From Magnetospirillum sp. 15-1 (GTDB taxonomy: Bacteria; Pseudomonadota; Alphaproteobacteria; Rhodospirillales; Magnetospirillaceae), in assembly GCF_900184795.1 (NCBI RefSeq), contig NZ_FXXN01000026.1, forward strand, positions 248,001 through 312,000: 64,000 nucleotides of DNA, read 5' to 3'. Below, piece after piece: positions 1 to 11,374 of this stretch (positions are counted from its first letter, which is position 1; each line of letters begins with the position of its first letter). The notes beneath the pieces were generated by a model. It saw only the letters and a program-made list of their open reading frames with translations. It was not told the origin of the DNA and made no database searches. The position numbers were made by a program, and so were the translations under genes.

Positions 1-241
1 CGGGATGCTCGGCCAGTCGCAGCAGCGCCCGGATCGCCTCGATACTGAAGCCCAGATCACGGCCCTTGCGGATGAAGGACAGCCGCCGCAAATCGTCACC
101 GCTGTATTGTCGGTACCCAGCCGCCGTCCGGTCCGGCTGGGACAGCAATCCGATGCGCTCGTAGTAGCGAATGGTCTCGATATTGACGCTGGTCGCCTTG
201 CCAAGCGCCCCGATGGTCAGTCCACGATTCTGATTCGTCAT
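1..241 (-). CDS. MerR-family transcriptional regulator (partial, N-terminal part)
   Basis: The first 80 residues are visible and the gene runs off the left edge. They hold the MerR winged-helix DNA-binding domain: IGALGKATSVNIETIRYYER, then a G-[YF]-R-x-Y segment and a helix with FIRKGRDLGFS. Metal- or stress-sensing MerR proteins bind a palindrome between widely spaced -35 and -10 boxes and untwist the promoter when they bind ligand. The sensor half, with any metal-binding cysteines, lies outside the window, so the ligand cannot be read. The ATG start at 241 sits next to a typical MerR palindrome at 252-268. The divergent neighbour is a CDF-like cation transporter, so a divalent metal such as Zn, Cd or Pb is the likely signal (inference). 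Confidence 0.9.
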   Translation of the reverse strand, partial: MTNQNRGLTIGALGKATSVNIETIRYYERIGLLSQPDRTAAGYRQYSGDDLRRLSFIRKGRDLGFSIEAIRALLRLAEHP

Positions 242-246
242 CACTC

Positions 247-277
247 TTGACCCTGTAGTCGCTACAGGCCTCACCAT
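247..277 (+). promoter_or_regulatory. MerR-type promoter/operator
   Basis: A -35 TTGACC (247-252) is followed after 19 bp by a weak -10 CACCAT (272-277). The long spacer holds a perfect 7-3-7 inverted repeat, CCTGTAG-TCG-CTACAGG (252-268). Over-long spacers with a central palindrome are the hallmark of MerR-controlled promoters. It points at the cation transporter at 305. Confidence 0.75.
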
Positions 278-304
278 ATCCTGGATTAGTTTCGGGAGGT
301 AGGT

Positions 305-940
305 TTGGGTGCAAGCTGCTGTCAGGGTGAATGCCAGCCACCATCGGATGGGACCACCCCACTCTTCCGCCGGGCGCTATGGGCGGCGCTGGTCATCAAC
401 GCAGGCATGTTCGTAGTGGAGGTCGTCGCCGGCATGGCGGCCGGGTCGTCGTCGCTGCAGGCGGATTCCCTGGATTTCCTCGGCGATGCCGCCAATTACG
501 CCGTCAGCCTGTTCGTCCTGGGCATGAGCCTGCGGCGCCGAGCGCAGGCGTCCGTGATCAAGGGGGCGACCATGGGGGCATTCGGCCTGTGGGTGATCGG
601 CAACACCTTGCTGCATGTGCTGAACGGCACCGTCCCGGAATCTCAGGTGATGGGGGCGGTCGGCATCGCCGCCTTCATCGCCAACGTGGTGGTGGCGATC
701 ATGCTTTATGCCTTCCGCGAGGGTGACAGCAACATGCGCTCGGTGTGGATCTGCTCGCGCAATGACGCCATCGGCAATCTGGCCGTCCTGGCCGCTGCCG
801 GCGGCGTATTCGCTTCCGGTTCGGGTTGGCCCGATTTCGCGGTGGCCGGGATCATGGCCGCCCTGGCGCTGAGCGGGGCGTACCAGGTCCTGCGCCATGC
901 CCTGGCCGAACTGCGCTATTGCCCGGTGGCACAGGGATAA
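305..940 (+). CDS. CDF-like cation transporter
   Basis: A 211-aa integral membrane protein with about five to six hydrophobic segments. It resembles the membrane half of cation diffusion facilitators, which export divalent metals in exchange for protons. The acidic metal-site residues are visible as LDFLGDAAN (D57 and D61) and SRNDAIGN (N153/D154). The cytoplasmic C-terminal domain of full CDF proteins (about 300 aa) is missing, as in the short transporters found beside MerR regulators. The N-terminus has a Cys cluster (C5, C6, C10). The start is TTG at 305, preceded by a strong GGGAGGTAGG ribosome site. It is expressed from the MerR-type promoter at 247-277. Its end overlaps the convergent gene by 25 nt. 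The metal is not certain; Cd, Zn or Pb are most likely. Confidence 0.8.
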   Translation: MGASCCQGECQPPSDGTTPLFRRALWAALVINAGMFVVEVVAGMAAGSSSLQADSLDFLGDAANYAVSLFVLGMSLRRRAQASVIKGATMGAFGLWVIGNTLLHVLNGTVPESQVMGAVGIAAFIANVVVAIMLYAFREGDSNMRSVWICSRNDAIGNLAVLAAAGGVFASGSGWPDFAVAGIMAALALSGAYQVLRHALAELRYCPVAQG

Positions 941-1410
941 GCCTTGCGGATGTAGACGATGAAGGCCTGCGGCGCGCTGAGACGGAAGATTTCGTCATTC
1001 CCCTGGCGATCCTGGCCTTCCAGCCATTTCAACAGGCCTTCCAGCAAGTCCTGGTCCTTGACCCCGACGGGCATGCAGACCAGACGCTCCTGATACAGGG
1101 GGGCCATCACCCGGATGGTCTCGAAGATGGCCGCCGTGGCCGCCAGACACTTGGTACCGTTGCTGACCACATGGATGTCCTCCTGGGTCAGTGGGCGCTT
1201 ACCCAGTTGTCCTTCGAGGACCAGGAGCTTCTTGACCTCGCCGCATAGCCGCAGCAGCCGCGACAGCGGCAGGGCGCGGGTATTGGCGAGATGTTCCCGC
1301 ACCGGCGCGGCCGACCGGTCGCCGATGGGACCGCCGTCCTGCTGCCGCGCCAAGACCGGCGACGAGAGCAGGACGGCGCAGAGGAGGCATGCGGCGGATG
1401 GCCGGATCAC
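916..1410 (-). CDS. Rap1a/Tai-like secreted protein
   Basis: I chose the GTG start at 1410 because GAGGAGG stands just upstream and an N-terminal signal peptide follows (residues 1-21, ending VLA). The mature 140-residue part has the pattern of the Rap1a/Tai domain: Cys88 in a TKCLAATAAIF helix, then VCMPVGV (C112), and a terminal helix ending KAYPC (C160). Family members are small periplasmic helical proteins; some are immunity proteins against peptidoglycan amidases, and most have unknown roles. It is the last gene of the RND efflux operon, 10 nt after czcA, so here it is more likely an accessory periplasmic factor than an immunity protein (inference). Confidence 0.65.
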   Translation of the reverse strand: MIRPSAACLLCAVLLSSPVLARQQDGGPIGDRSAAPVREHLANTRALPLSRLLRLCGEVKKLLVLEGQLGKRPLTQEDIHVVSNGTKCLAATAAIFETIRVMAPLYQERLVCMPVGVKDQDLLEGLLKWLEGQDRQGNDEIFRLSAPQAFIVYIRKAYPCATGQ

Positions 1411-1420
1411 GTTCCCCTCC

Positions 1421-4555
<3,135 letters not shown>

Positions 4556-4568
4556 GGACTGGGTTTCC

Positions 4569-6149
4569 TCAATGCGCGTGGCCGTGGGACAGCGAGGCCG
4601 GAGCCGAGGCCGCCAGTTTCACCTGATAGGTGCCCTTGGATACCACCCGCTCGCCCGGCGAGAGTCCGTTCCGGATGGCGACGAAATCGCCGTCGCGCAG
4701 GCCGGGCACCACCGGACGGCGCTCGAAGGACTCGCCGCCGGTCTGGACGAACACCACAGGCGCGCCGTTATCATCAAGAATGGCCGAGGCCGGAACGGCG
4801 GGGCTTTCCTCGGCGGCGCCGGTGAAGACACGGGCCTGGGCATAGGCGCCGATGCGGAAGCGCTCCTCGGGATTGTCGAACTCGAACAGCACCGGGACGG
4901 TACGGCTTTCCCGATCAACCACGCCGCCCAGGGCGATCAGGCGGCCATTGCGGCCATGCTCGATGAGGGTGGCGCCCTCGTAGCCGTCGGCGGTGAACCA
5001 CGCCCCCAGGGGATCACGGATGCGCCCGATCTGGGCCTCGGGGATCTGCGTCTCCAGCCACAGCCGGGACAGACCGGCGATGTGGAACAGGGGCTGACCC
5101 TGGCCGATGGTGGCCCCCGGCTGGGCGTTGACCGCCGCGATGCGGCCCGAGACGGGAGCACGGAGCGCGATGCCGCCCTTGGCCCCCTGGTAGGGGGCGA
5201 TGCGCTTGCCGGCAGCGTCCATTTCCGCCCGCGCGGCGGCTTCCTGATTGCGGGCCTCGACAACCCGGCGTTCGGGGATGGCCTCGATCTTCAACAACCC
5301 CTCCAGGCGCTGGCGCTCCTGCATCGCCAGGTCGAGGGCGAGACGGGCCTTGCGTTGCCCCAGCTCCAGGGTGGCGGAATCGGTCTCACCGCCCAGTTGC
5401 GGCACCAGCCAGGCCAGAACCTGCCCCTTCTCAACGCTTTGGCCGATGCGCGGGAAGTCGGGCGACGGAGCCAGCATCCCGGCACCGGGCGCCGCGATGA
5501 TCGCCTCGTCCGAGGCTCGCGCCCGGATGGTTCCGCTGGCGGCCACCGAGTCCCGGATCAGGCGGGAACGGACCTCGGCGGTGGCGAACTCGATCTTCCA
5601 CTGGACTTCCTTGGTGACGGCAATGCCACCCTCCTTTTCCGCGTGGCCGGCCTCGTCCATGGCGGTCTTGGCCGCGCCGTCGTCGGCATGGACCGCGATT
5701 TCGCCCAAATCGTGGTCGTCGGCGCCGTCCTTGGCGCGCAAGGACACGCTCAGCCGCCGCTGCCCCGCCGCCTTGGGAATGACCAGGGCGCGGAGGATAC
5801 CCGGCTTGTCGGCCATGGCCGGGAAGGTTTCGTCCGGCTGCCCGCCACCCGAAAGGCGGATGACGGCCTCGGCGCCCTCCACCGGCTTGAAATCAGCCAG
5901 CCGGGTAAAATGCAGGACGAAATCACCGGCCTCACCCGCCACCGGAACCGGATATTCCATGAACAGTTCTGTATTGGCGGCGTAGGTGGTCGAGGACAGG
6001 CGTTCCTCGGCATGGGCATGCTCGCCGGCGTGAGCTTGGCCTTCCCCGGCATGGGGAGGCTTGACGGCGGGAGGGCGGGCCACGGTGGCGTAGACGCCGG
6101 CTCCGCCCAGTACGGCGCCGGCGGCCAAGGCGATGATCAGCTTTTTCAT
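4569..6149 (-). CDS. czcB: RND efflux membrane fusion protein (CzcB-type)
   Basis: A 526-aa periplasmic adaptor joining the RND pump to the outer-membrane channel. Residues 1-25 form a membrane anchor or signal segment. A His-rich stretch follows (AHAGEHAHAEE near residue 40) and the protein ends in SHGHAH; both could hold metal ions. The middle shows the expected lipoyl/barrel halves (IIAAPGAGMLAPSPD and GGIALRAPVSGRIAAV) flanking a coiled-coil hairpin. The length is long for the family because of an extra N-terminal domain before the adaptor core. The start ATG overlaps the upstream TolC stop as ATGA, showing translational coupling. Confidence 0.88.
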   Translation of the reverse strand: MKKLIIALAAGAVLGGAGVYATVARPPAVKPPHAGEGQAHAGEHAHAEERLSSTTYAANTELFMEYPVPVAGEAGDFVLHFTRLADFKPVEGAEAVIRLSGGGQPDETFPAMADKPGILRALVIPKAAGQRRLSVSLRAKDGADDHDLGEIAVHADDGAAKTAMDEAGHAEKEGGIAVTKEVQWKIEFATAEVRSRLIRDSVAASGTIRARASDEAIIAAPGAGMLAPSPDFPRIGQSVEKGQVLAWLVPQLGGETDSATLELGQRKARLALDLAMQERQRLEGLLKIEAIPERRVVEARNQEAAARAEMDAAGKRIAPYQGAKGGIALRAPVSGRIAAVNAQPGATIGQGQPLFHIAGLSRLWLETQIPEAQIGRIRDPLGAWFTADGYEGATLIEHGRNGRLIALGGVVDRESRTVPVLFEFDNPEERFRIGAYAQARVFTGAAEESPAVPASAILDDNGAPVVFVQTGGESFERRPVVPGLRDGDFVAIRNGLSPGERVVSKGTYQVKLAASAPASLSHGHAH

Positions 6150-7378
6150 TGGGAGGTCTCTCCGGTGGCAAGCGTCAGTTCGGTGTGGGCCTCGCGGGCG
6201 CCGAACTCCAGTTCGATGGCGGTGGTTTCGGCTTCCAGCAGGGATTTGTGGGCATCGAGCAGTTCCAGCACATTCATCTCGCCCGCCCGGTAGGCACCCT
6301 CGGCAATGCGCGACAGGTCGCGAGACGCCGGCAGTGAGCTTTCCCGGAACTTCAGCGCCGTCTCGCGCAACTCAGCCGTTCGGCGCCACAAGCCGCGGAT
6401 TTCGCCCTCGGCCTTGGCGCGGGCCAGGGCCATATCGGCGGCGGTGGCGCGGGACTGGGCGGCGGCCTTGCGGCTGGCCGCCTGCCCCCGGTCGAACAGC
6501 GGCAGCGGCGCCGAGATGGTGAGCAGCACGCCCTGGTCGCTGCGCTCCGGTTGATCCACCTGCTTCAGCCCGGCCCCCAGGGTGAGGTCCGGGACCCAGC
6601 CCCGGTCGGCGGCCCGGCGGTCCAGGTCGGAGGCGGCGACCTTGGCCCGCAATACCTGGAGGTCGGGACGATCCTCCATGCGCGACATCAGGTCGTCGAG
6701 GCCGAGCGGCGGGGGCGGCAGCAGGGCTCCCTCGATCCGGGGCATGGCGGTGCCGGCGGGCCAGTTCATCAGGGCGCGCAGGCGCTCCCACGCTTCGGCC
6801 AGATCGGCGTTCAGCGCCCTGACCTTGGCCTCGGCGGCCACCCGTTCGCGGGTCAGGCGCCGCACGTCGTAGCCCGACACCTCGCGGCCGGTCCTGAGCT
6901 TGGCCAGCACGGTTTCGGCCTCGCCCAGCCGCGTGGCCCAGCGGGCGGCCGCTTCCTTGGCCTGCTGGCGCATCAGCACGGTGTGGAACAGCTTGCGGGC
7001 TTCGCCCCCCGCCTCGCGATATCGTTGCCGGGTCTCGGCTCGGCTGGCATCCAACCGCCGACCGGCGGCGTCCTGGCGCAGGCCGCGCCGTCCGGAGACG
7101 TCCACCGGCTGCGACAGGCGGTAGGTGTCTTGCACCGTGGCGCCACCGGCCCCCTTGGTGCGATCACGCTCGTATTCGAAAGTAGGGTTGGGCCACAGCC
7201 CCGCCTCGTCCTCCTCGGCCCTGGCGGCATCGACCGCGCCTTCGGTGGCGTTGCGAAGGTCGTCGCGCGCTTGCGCCGCCGCGATGGCGGTTTGCTCGTC
7301 GAGACGAGCGGTCTCGGCCCAGGCCGGAAGAGCCAGGGCCAAGGCCGCCGCCAGGACGGGGTGGAAGAGCGGCCTCAA
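6146..7378 (-). CDS. czcC: TolC-family outer-membrane efflux protein (CzcC-type)
   Basis: The start is set at TTG 7378, whose last two bases fall in the TGA stop of the preceding gene; this gives a signal peptide (LRPLFHPVLAAALALALPAWAE). An open frame continues further upstream but has no signal peptide. The 410-aa protein has the two long coiled-coil repeats of the outer-membrane-factor family, rich in Ala, Arg and Glu, with the conserved WPNPTFEYE near the first strand and LYRAGE-like AYRAGEMNVLELLDA near the end. It forms the outer-membrane exit duct for the CzcBA-type pump. TolC-family identity is secure; the metal is not. Confidence 0.87.
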   Translation of the reverse strand: MRPLFHPVLAAALALALPAWAETARLDEQTAIAAAQARDDLRNATEGAVDAARAEEDEAGLWPNPTFEYERDRTKGAGGATVQDTYRLSQPVDVSGRRGLRQDAAGRRLDASRAETRQRYREAGGEARKLFHTVLMRQQAKEAAARWATRLGEAETVLAKLRTGREVSGYDVRRLTRERVAAEAKVRALNADLAEAWERLRALMNWPAGTAMPRIEGALLPPPPLGLDDLMSRMEDRPDLQVLRAKVAASDLDRRAADRGWVPDLTLGAGLKQVDQPERSDQGVLLTISAPLPLFDRGQAASRKAAAQSRATAADMALARAKAEGEIRGLWRRTAELRETALKFRESSLPASRDLSRIAEGAYRAGEMNVLELLDAHKSLLEAETTAIELEFGAREAHTELTLATGETSQ

Positions 7379-7641
7379 TGCTTGTGGTCCTTGAGAACCA
7401 GGCCGTGGGCCACGTCGATGTAGCCCTTGGCCTCGCCGGCCTTGCCGTCCTTGCACAGCTTCTCGGCGGTCTCGATCTGCCACTTGGCGCGGTCGCGGTC
7501 GGCGGGCTTGCCGTCGAAATGCTTGAGACCCTGCTTCAGTTCGGGCAGCAGTTCGCAGGACTTGGCCTTGGACGATTGGGCAATGGCCGGAGCGGACATC
7601 AGGGCGGCGGCAACGGCGATGACGGCAAAGGAACGGGACAT
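7375..7641 (-). CDS. small secreted protein, ExLCxxG family
   Basis: An 88-aa protein with an ATG start at 7641 behind AAGAGGAG. Residues 1-22 are a signal peptide ending AIAQ. The mature part is one or two helices with Cys at CELLPEL and AEKLCKDGKAGEAKGYIDVAHGLV, ending in a His-rich tail (KDHKH). The core ExLCxxGxxxEAxxxLxxxxxxL is shared with the secreted proteins at 12031-12402 and 13781-14119, so this is one member of a small local family. It is first or second in the czc-type operon and is translationally coupled to the TolC gene. A periplasmic metal-binding role is inferred; I know no named domain for it. Confidence 0.7.
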   Translation of the reverse strand: MSRSFAVIAVAAALMSAPAIAQSSKAKSCELLPELKQGLKHFDGKPADRDRAKWQIETAEKLCKDGKAGEAKGYIDVAHGLVLKDHKH

Positions 7642-7679
7642 GGTGTGGTCTCCTCTTGGGGGGATGGGAAAAGAGGGCT

Positions 7680-8135
7680 TTAATCCGTCTGGGCGGGAAG
7701 ATCGAACCCGGTCATGGCTTCGCAGATTTCCTGCACCCGGACCATGTGGGCGGCGCTCTCCCTGCTGCGGAGATCGAGGTGATCGTCGGTTTCCCGGCGG
7801 CACTTCTCCGCGAGGTCGGCCCGCCGCTTGGTCTCGATGGGGGAGCGCCCCTGGATAGCGGGCAAGTCGGCCATCTCACGGCACAGAGCCCGCAAATGGC
7901 TGGTCTCGCGGGTGGTGTTGGAATCACGGTAACGGTGTTGAGCATTGGCCGGCATCCGCGCGGCGGTCTGGTCGAGATTCCAGTCGGCTTCGGTCAGGCA
8001 GGCGCGCCTTAGGATTTCCTGACGATCTTCAGGTGTCTTGCCCTCCAGACGCTTGGTCAGAGGGATGCTGGGGGTGGAGGTGCAGGCCGACAGTGCCACG
8101 GCGAACAGCACGATGATCAGAGCATTGGTACGCAT
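7680..8135 (-). CDS. lipoprotein of unknown function
   Basis: A 151-aa protein with a clear lipobox (LSAC, lipid-bearing Cys18) after a hydrophobic N-terminus. The rest is hydrophilic and helical, rich in Arg, Glu and Asp, with three more cysteines (RRACLTEADW, LRALCREM, EKCRRE, VQEICEAM region). It precedes the small ExLCxxG protein by 38 nt in the same direction and is likely co-transcribed with the efflux genes. I recognise no family; a membrane-tethered accessory protein of the metal system is the best guess. Confidence 0.65.
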   Translation of the reverse strand: MRTNALIIVLFAVALSACTSTPSIPLTKRLEGKTPEDRQEILRRACLTEADWNLDQTAARMPANAQHRYRDSNTTRETSHLRALCREMADLPAIQGRSPIETKRRADLAEKCRRETDDHLDLRSRESAAHMVRVQEICEAMTGFDLPAQTD

Positions 8136-8218
8136 GGAGAGATCTCCGTAATCAAACGCGGGACGAACGCATCCGCCCGAAGGCAGACGCGCAAAGACGT
8201 TCGGTTGCCGGAGAAAGC

Positions 8219-8680
8219 TCAGTTCAGCAGAACCACCGAGCGGTGGGAGACCAAGCGCGGGTCAAGCGACGGCCCTTCCGTGGGAAAGGCGGCGACAATG
8301 GTCGGCGGCTCCTTGGGGGAAAGGACCCACGGAGCCGGCGAGACGGGCAGAGCCACGTCCGAAGCAGGGATAGTCTGCTTCTTGATGATCGGCGGAGCGG
8401 ACTGGACCAGGGGAATGTCGATGCAATCGACCGCAGCATTTAGATGATGCTTGGCAGAAATGCCTTCCGTCGATCCGTGATCGTGATGCCGGGCTTGGGC
8501 GGCCTCGATGGCCAGATGCCCATCGCCGCCAAGGCACAAGGCGAATGCCCCGCCCGCCGGCCCCCCAAGCAGGATCATCAGCAGGCTGAGCAGCGCAGCC
8601 AGCTTCCGAACCGGTAGGGAGGACATCAAACGGGACACCGAGGCGATCCTTGCAGTTATCACCATCTGATTGGATAGCAT
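8219..8680 (-). CDS. hypothetical exported protein
   Basis: Up to 153 aa, with a hydrophobic segment (AALLSLLMILLGGPAGGAFA) that looks like a signal peptide, then CLGGDGHLAIEAAQARHHDHG and a second Cys in DCIDIPL. His and Cys in the mature part suggest metal contact. The start is uncertain: ATG 8680 has no clear ribosome site, while a GTG about 16 codons in follows AAGGA. It lies upstream of the metal efflux operon in the same direction with an 83-nt gap. Similar short exported proteins are common beside RND metal pumps, but I know no function. Confidence 0.55.
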   Translation of the reverse strand: MLSNQMVITARIASVSRLMSSLPVRKLAALLSLLMILLGGPAGGAFALCLGGDGHLAIEAAQARHHDHGSTEGISAKHHLNAAVDCIDIPLVQSAPPIIKKQTIPASDVALPVSPAPWVLSPKEPPTIVAAFPTEGPSLDPRLVSHRSVVLLN

Positions 8681-8794
8681 GCAGGAAACGGGCTGGCAAA
8701 TGAACGCATTTTAATGACAGTGGGGTGAAGTGAGCCTTTCTTGCATTCGGCGATGCTCCTCATAAAAGCGCCTCCGGCCCAATCCCCGGAGACA

Positions 8795-10066
8795 TTACAC
8801 CAATACCCGCGACACCGCCTCGACCGCCTTTATACCCTGGCCGAAGCGGGCCATGGCCTCGCGATTTGCCTTCAATTCGCCGTAGGGCAGGAACCGCACT
8901 TTAAGATCGCCGACACGGCTGAAGGCCGGGCGGGCCAGTTGGGCGCAGACCTCACCTTCACGGTCGTCGGGGGCAACCAGGAACAGGCCGTTGGGGGAAT
9001 GCAAGTCGCTTCCGAGAGCGAGGTCGAGCAGACGGACAATACCGGAATAGATGGATGTGGTGTGCTCGACCTCAAAGGCGCCGACCACTTTGGGCGTCCC
9101 ACGCTCCAGCCACAGCACGTCGATCAGGCGGATGGCATCGGCACCTGGGGCTTGGTCGATGGCCGGTGGCAGCACGGCAAGGCAGCCATCCGACAGCCGA
9201 CCATTGGCAAAGGGCCGGTTGCGGTCGTTGGTGGCGACCCAGACGTCGAAGCCAAGCGAGCGGCCGAGGTCGCGCAGCCACGCCTGCACCTCGGTGTGGG
9301 TGAGATCGCTCTGGCGGGCGGCGGCCAGGATTTTTTCGGACTTGGCCCCTTCCGCCCGGACCTGGGCCAGATCGCTCTTCCAGGCATTGCGGGTGGTCTC
9401 GTCGTCGGCTAAGGGCGGCGGCGGATAACGCCCACTGCCGATGTCGAACAGGAAGCCGGCGACGGCGCCGAGATCATTGGACAGCAGATCCCGGTACTTG
9501 GCGTTGAGCGCCAGGATTCCGGCGCGCATGGCCAGGTATTCTTCCCACCGCCCCAGCTTGACCTTGGCCCCGGTCAGCGCGTTGTAACCGTTGACGATGG
9601 CGGTGTTGAACGGCGGGATGATGGTCGGGTGATGGAAGTAGAGCAGATTGGCCACCGCCGGCCCCAATCCCTTGATGGCCTGAGAATCGAGCCTGCGGAT
9701 GGCGGCGATCACCGCATCCTCGCCGCTACAGCAGGCGCAGGCGGCAAGGCAGCGGGCGAAGGCCAGCTGGTTGTCCCGGTTCTCATAGATGTCGGGAATC
9801 CGCAGCTTCGGCTTCCACAGGAAGGCATGATCCGCCCCCTTGAATATCTGCCGCTGCTCTGCGATGGCCCCCACCGCCGTTTCCAGCGACGACCCCTTGT
9901 AAGCATTGCCGAAGGTGCCAGTCTCGATCTCCGCCACCACTTGGGCGACGCCCCGGCGGATCGAGCGAAAATTCTTCAGCCGCTCCTCCCACAGGAACCA
10001 CAGGCGATAAGTGCCGCCGGGATCGTCGCGCCAACGTGTCAGCAATTCACGGATAGGATCCACCAC
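8795..10066 (-). CDS. HhH-GPD-like / PD-(D/E)XK-like fusion protein
   Basis: A 423-aa protein if it starts at GTG 10066, which follows GGAG at good spacing. Residues about 90-165 resemble a helix-hairpin-helix DNA glycosylase fold: IKGLGPAVANLLYFHHP (131-147) then PPFNTAIVNGYNAL (151-164). The position of the catalytic Asp in HhH-GPD enzymes reads Asn154, and no catalytic Lys is seen, so this half may only bind DNA. Residues about 305-350 look like a restriction-type nuclease core: IDVLWLE (D316) followed by VVGAFEVEHTTSIYSGIVRL (E332, E334), an E-x-E variant of the PD-(D/E)XK signature. The gene is divergent from a methyltransferase, with paired TTTACA repeats between them. Activity is inferred, not shown. 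Confidence 0.6.
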   Translation of the reverse strand: MVDPIRELLTRWRDDPGGTYRLWFLWEERLKNFRSIRRGVAQVVAEIETGTFGNAYKGSSLETAVGAIAEQRQIFKGADHAFLWKPKLRIPDIYENRDNQLAFARCLAACACCSGEDAVIAAIRRLDSQAIKGLGPAVANLLYFHHPTIIPPFNTAIVNGYNALTGAKVKLGRWEEYLAMRAGILALNAKYRDLLSNDLGAVAGFLFDIGSGRYPPPPLADDETTRNAWKSDLAQVRAEGAKSEKILAAARQSDLTHTEVQAWLRDLGRSLGFDVWVATNDRNRPFANGRLSDGCLAVLPPAIDQAPGADAIRLIDVLWLERGTPKVVGAFEVEHTTSIYSGIVRLLDLALGSDLHSPNGLFLVAPDDREGEVCAQLARPAFSRVGDLKVRFLPYGELKANREAMARFGQGIKAVEAVSRVLV

Positions 10067-10155
10067 CAGATCTCCGGCATTTTCCCCGCCCCTATGATGC
10101 AAGCATTCGGCGCATTTGCAATAAGCCCGCGCCCCCTTGGCTCGGAAGGGAGGAA

Positions 10156-10172
10156 TGTAAAGTTTTGTAACC
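10156..10172 (-). promoter_or_regulatory. tandem TTTACA-type repeat (response regulator site, leftward)
   Basis: The + strand reads TGTAAAGTTTTGTAACC: two half-sites (GTAAA and GTAAC) exactly 10 bp apart. Read leftward this is TTACA-N5-TTTACA, 90 nt before the GTG start at 10066. Same layout as the sites at 13358, 14202, 14707 and 23501. Confidence 0.6.
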
Positions 10173-10188
10173 GTGGATAGAGGTAATA

Positions 10189-10204
10189 TTTACACTTCAT
10201 TACA
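10189..10204 (+). promoter_or_regulatory. tandem TTTACA-type repeat (response regulator site, rightward)
   Basis: TTTACACTTCATTACA contains TTTACA and ATTACA with 10-bp spacing, oriented towards the methyltransferase start 64 nt downstream. It is the mirror partner of the leftward site at 10156, so the divergent pair would share control. Confidence 0.5.
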
Positions 10205-10267
10205 CCATCGTTCCTCCCAAAATCTGTATGGTCTTGGGCATGGTTTCCCAATGCCAAGGGGGGATAC

Positions 10268-11347
10268 GTGGCGCAAGCGGATGTCATTGACCTGATCTTT
10301 ACGGGCTTGGCCGCCCCAAATGCTGATGAAACCTATGTACGTCATGCGGCGGTAATCAACCGCAATGACGGTAGGATGTCGATCCTCAACCCGGAAGACC
10401 TGTCCCGAGGGTGCATTCACTTTCAGGACCAATATCGGAAGCTGAATTTTGGTGCCGCGCAGAAAATTCTGGCGCTGATCGAGCAGACGGTCCAGGTGGA
10501 GAAGGTCGCCCTCAAGATCCGCGAGGCGATTTATCCCAGACTGCTCGTCGCGGTTGGAGCGCCGCAGGGGACATCCATTCCTGATCTGATCTGGCAGCTC
10601 TACGCCATCTACGCCAAATCGACTCCGGCCGAGATGATGACGCTGGCTGCCCAGACCGGCGAAATTTTCGACACCGGCTGGAAGAATCTGGCGGCCGATG
10701 AGGACGATCTTTCGGCGGATACCCTGAAGAGTTTCTATGACAGCCTGGCTTTCCCGGTGGGCTGCACCTTCCGAAAATTGATCTCGGATAATCTGCAACT
10801 GGCCCTCCAGGCCCTACCGTTCTGGGCGGTCACCCACATCAAACCGAAGGCGGCTTTCGACTTTGGCGGCAATTCCGGTCTGATGACCACCCTGATGGCC
10901 ACCACCGGCACGGGGCGCTGCCTGCTGGTTGATTTCTCCAGCAAGATGCTGGACTTCGCCCGCTGGAAGGACCGGCGTATGGGCGTCACCAACGTCGAGT
11001 ACCTGGAACTCGACGTGGCCATGTCCAGTCTTCCCCATCCCTTTAAGGAAAGCTTCGACTTCGGCGTCTGTACCGAGGTGATGGAGCACATTTTCGACGT
11101 CGAGAAGGCGGTGGCGGCCATGGCGGCCCTGCTGAAGAAGGATGGGCTGCTGTTCTTCTCCGCCTCGTTCGGTCATTACCCCTATCCGTCCCACCTTCGT
11201 CGCAACGTGGTGTTCGCCGGCAAGGAGGACGATCTTCTGCGCCGCCATGGGCTCCAACCGGTTGACGCCTCCTTCCCGTTCCCCATGGCACCCAACCAGA
11301 AGCTCTACAAGAAGGTCGTCAGTTCGACCAGCACACATCGGCGGTGA
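10268..11347 (+). CDS. SAM-dependent methyltransferase, class I
   Basis: A 359-aa protein starting at GTG 10268 behind AAGGGGGG. The first about 190 residues are helical and match no family I recognise. They are followed by a Rossmann methyltransferase core: motif I AAFDFGGNSGLM (196-206), an acidic end of strand 2 (LLVDFSSKML), then a TEVMEHIFD motif typical of type-11/12 methyltransferases, and LLFFSASFGHYPYP. The substrate is unknown; the fold and the MEH motif are more usual for small-molecule or lipid substrates than for DNA. It stands divergent from the HhH/nuclease-like gene and has its own TTTACA-type site. A small ORF follows closely. Confidence 0.75.
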   Translation: MAQADVIDLIFTGLAAPNADETYVRHAAVINRNDGRMSILNPEDLSRGCIHFQDQYRKLNFGAAQKILALIEQTVQVEKVALKIREAIYPRLLVAVGAPQGTSIPDLIWQLYAIYAKSTPAEMMTLAAQTGEIFDTGWKNLAADEDDLSADTLKSFYDSLAFPVGCTFRKLISDNLQLALQALPFWAVTHIKPKAAFDFGGNSGLMTTLMATTGTGRCLLVDFSSKMLDFARWKDRRMGVTNVEYLELDVAMSSLPHPFKESFDFGVCTEVMEHIFDVEKAVAAMAALLKKDGLLFFSASFGHYPYPSHLRRNVVFAGKEDDLLRRHGLQPVDASFPFPMAPNQKLYKKVVSSTSTHRR

Positions 11348-11374
11348 GCGGTGGCCGGACTGGAGGAGGCCGGT

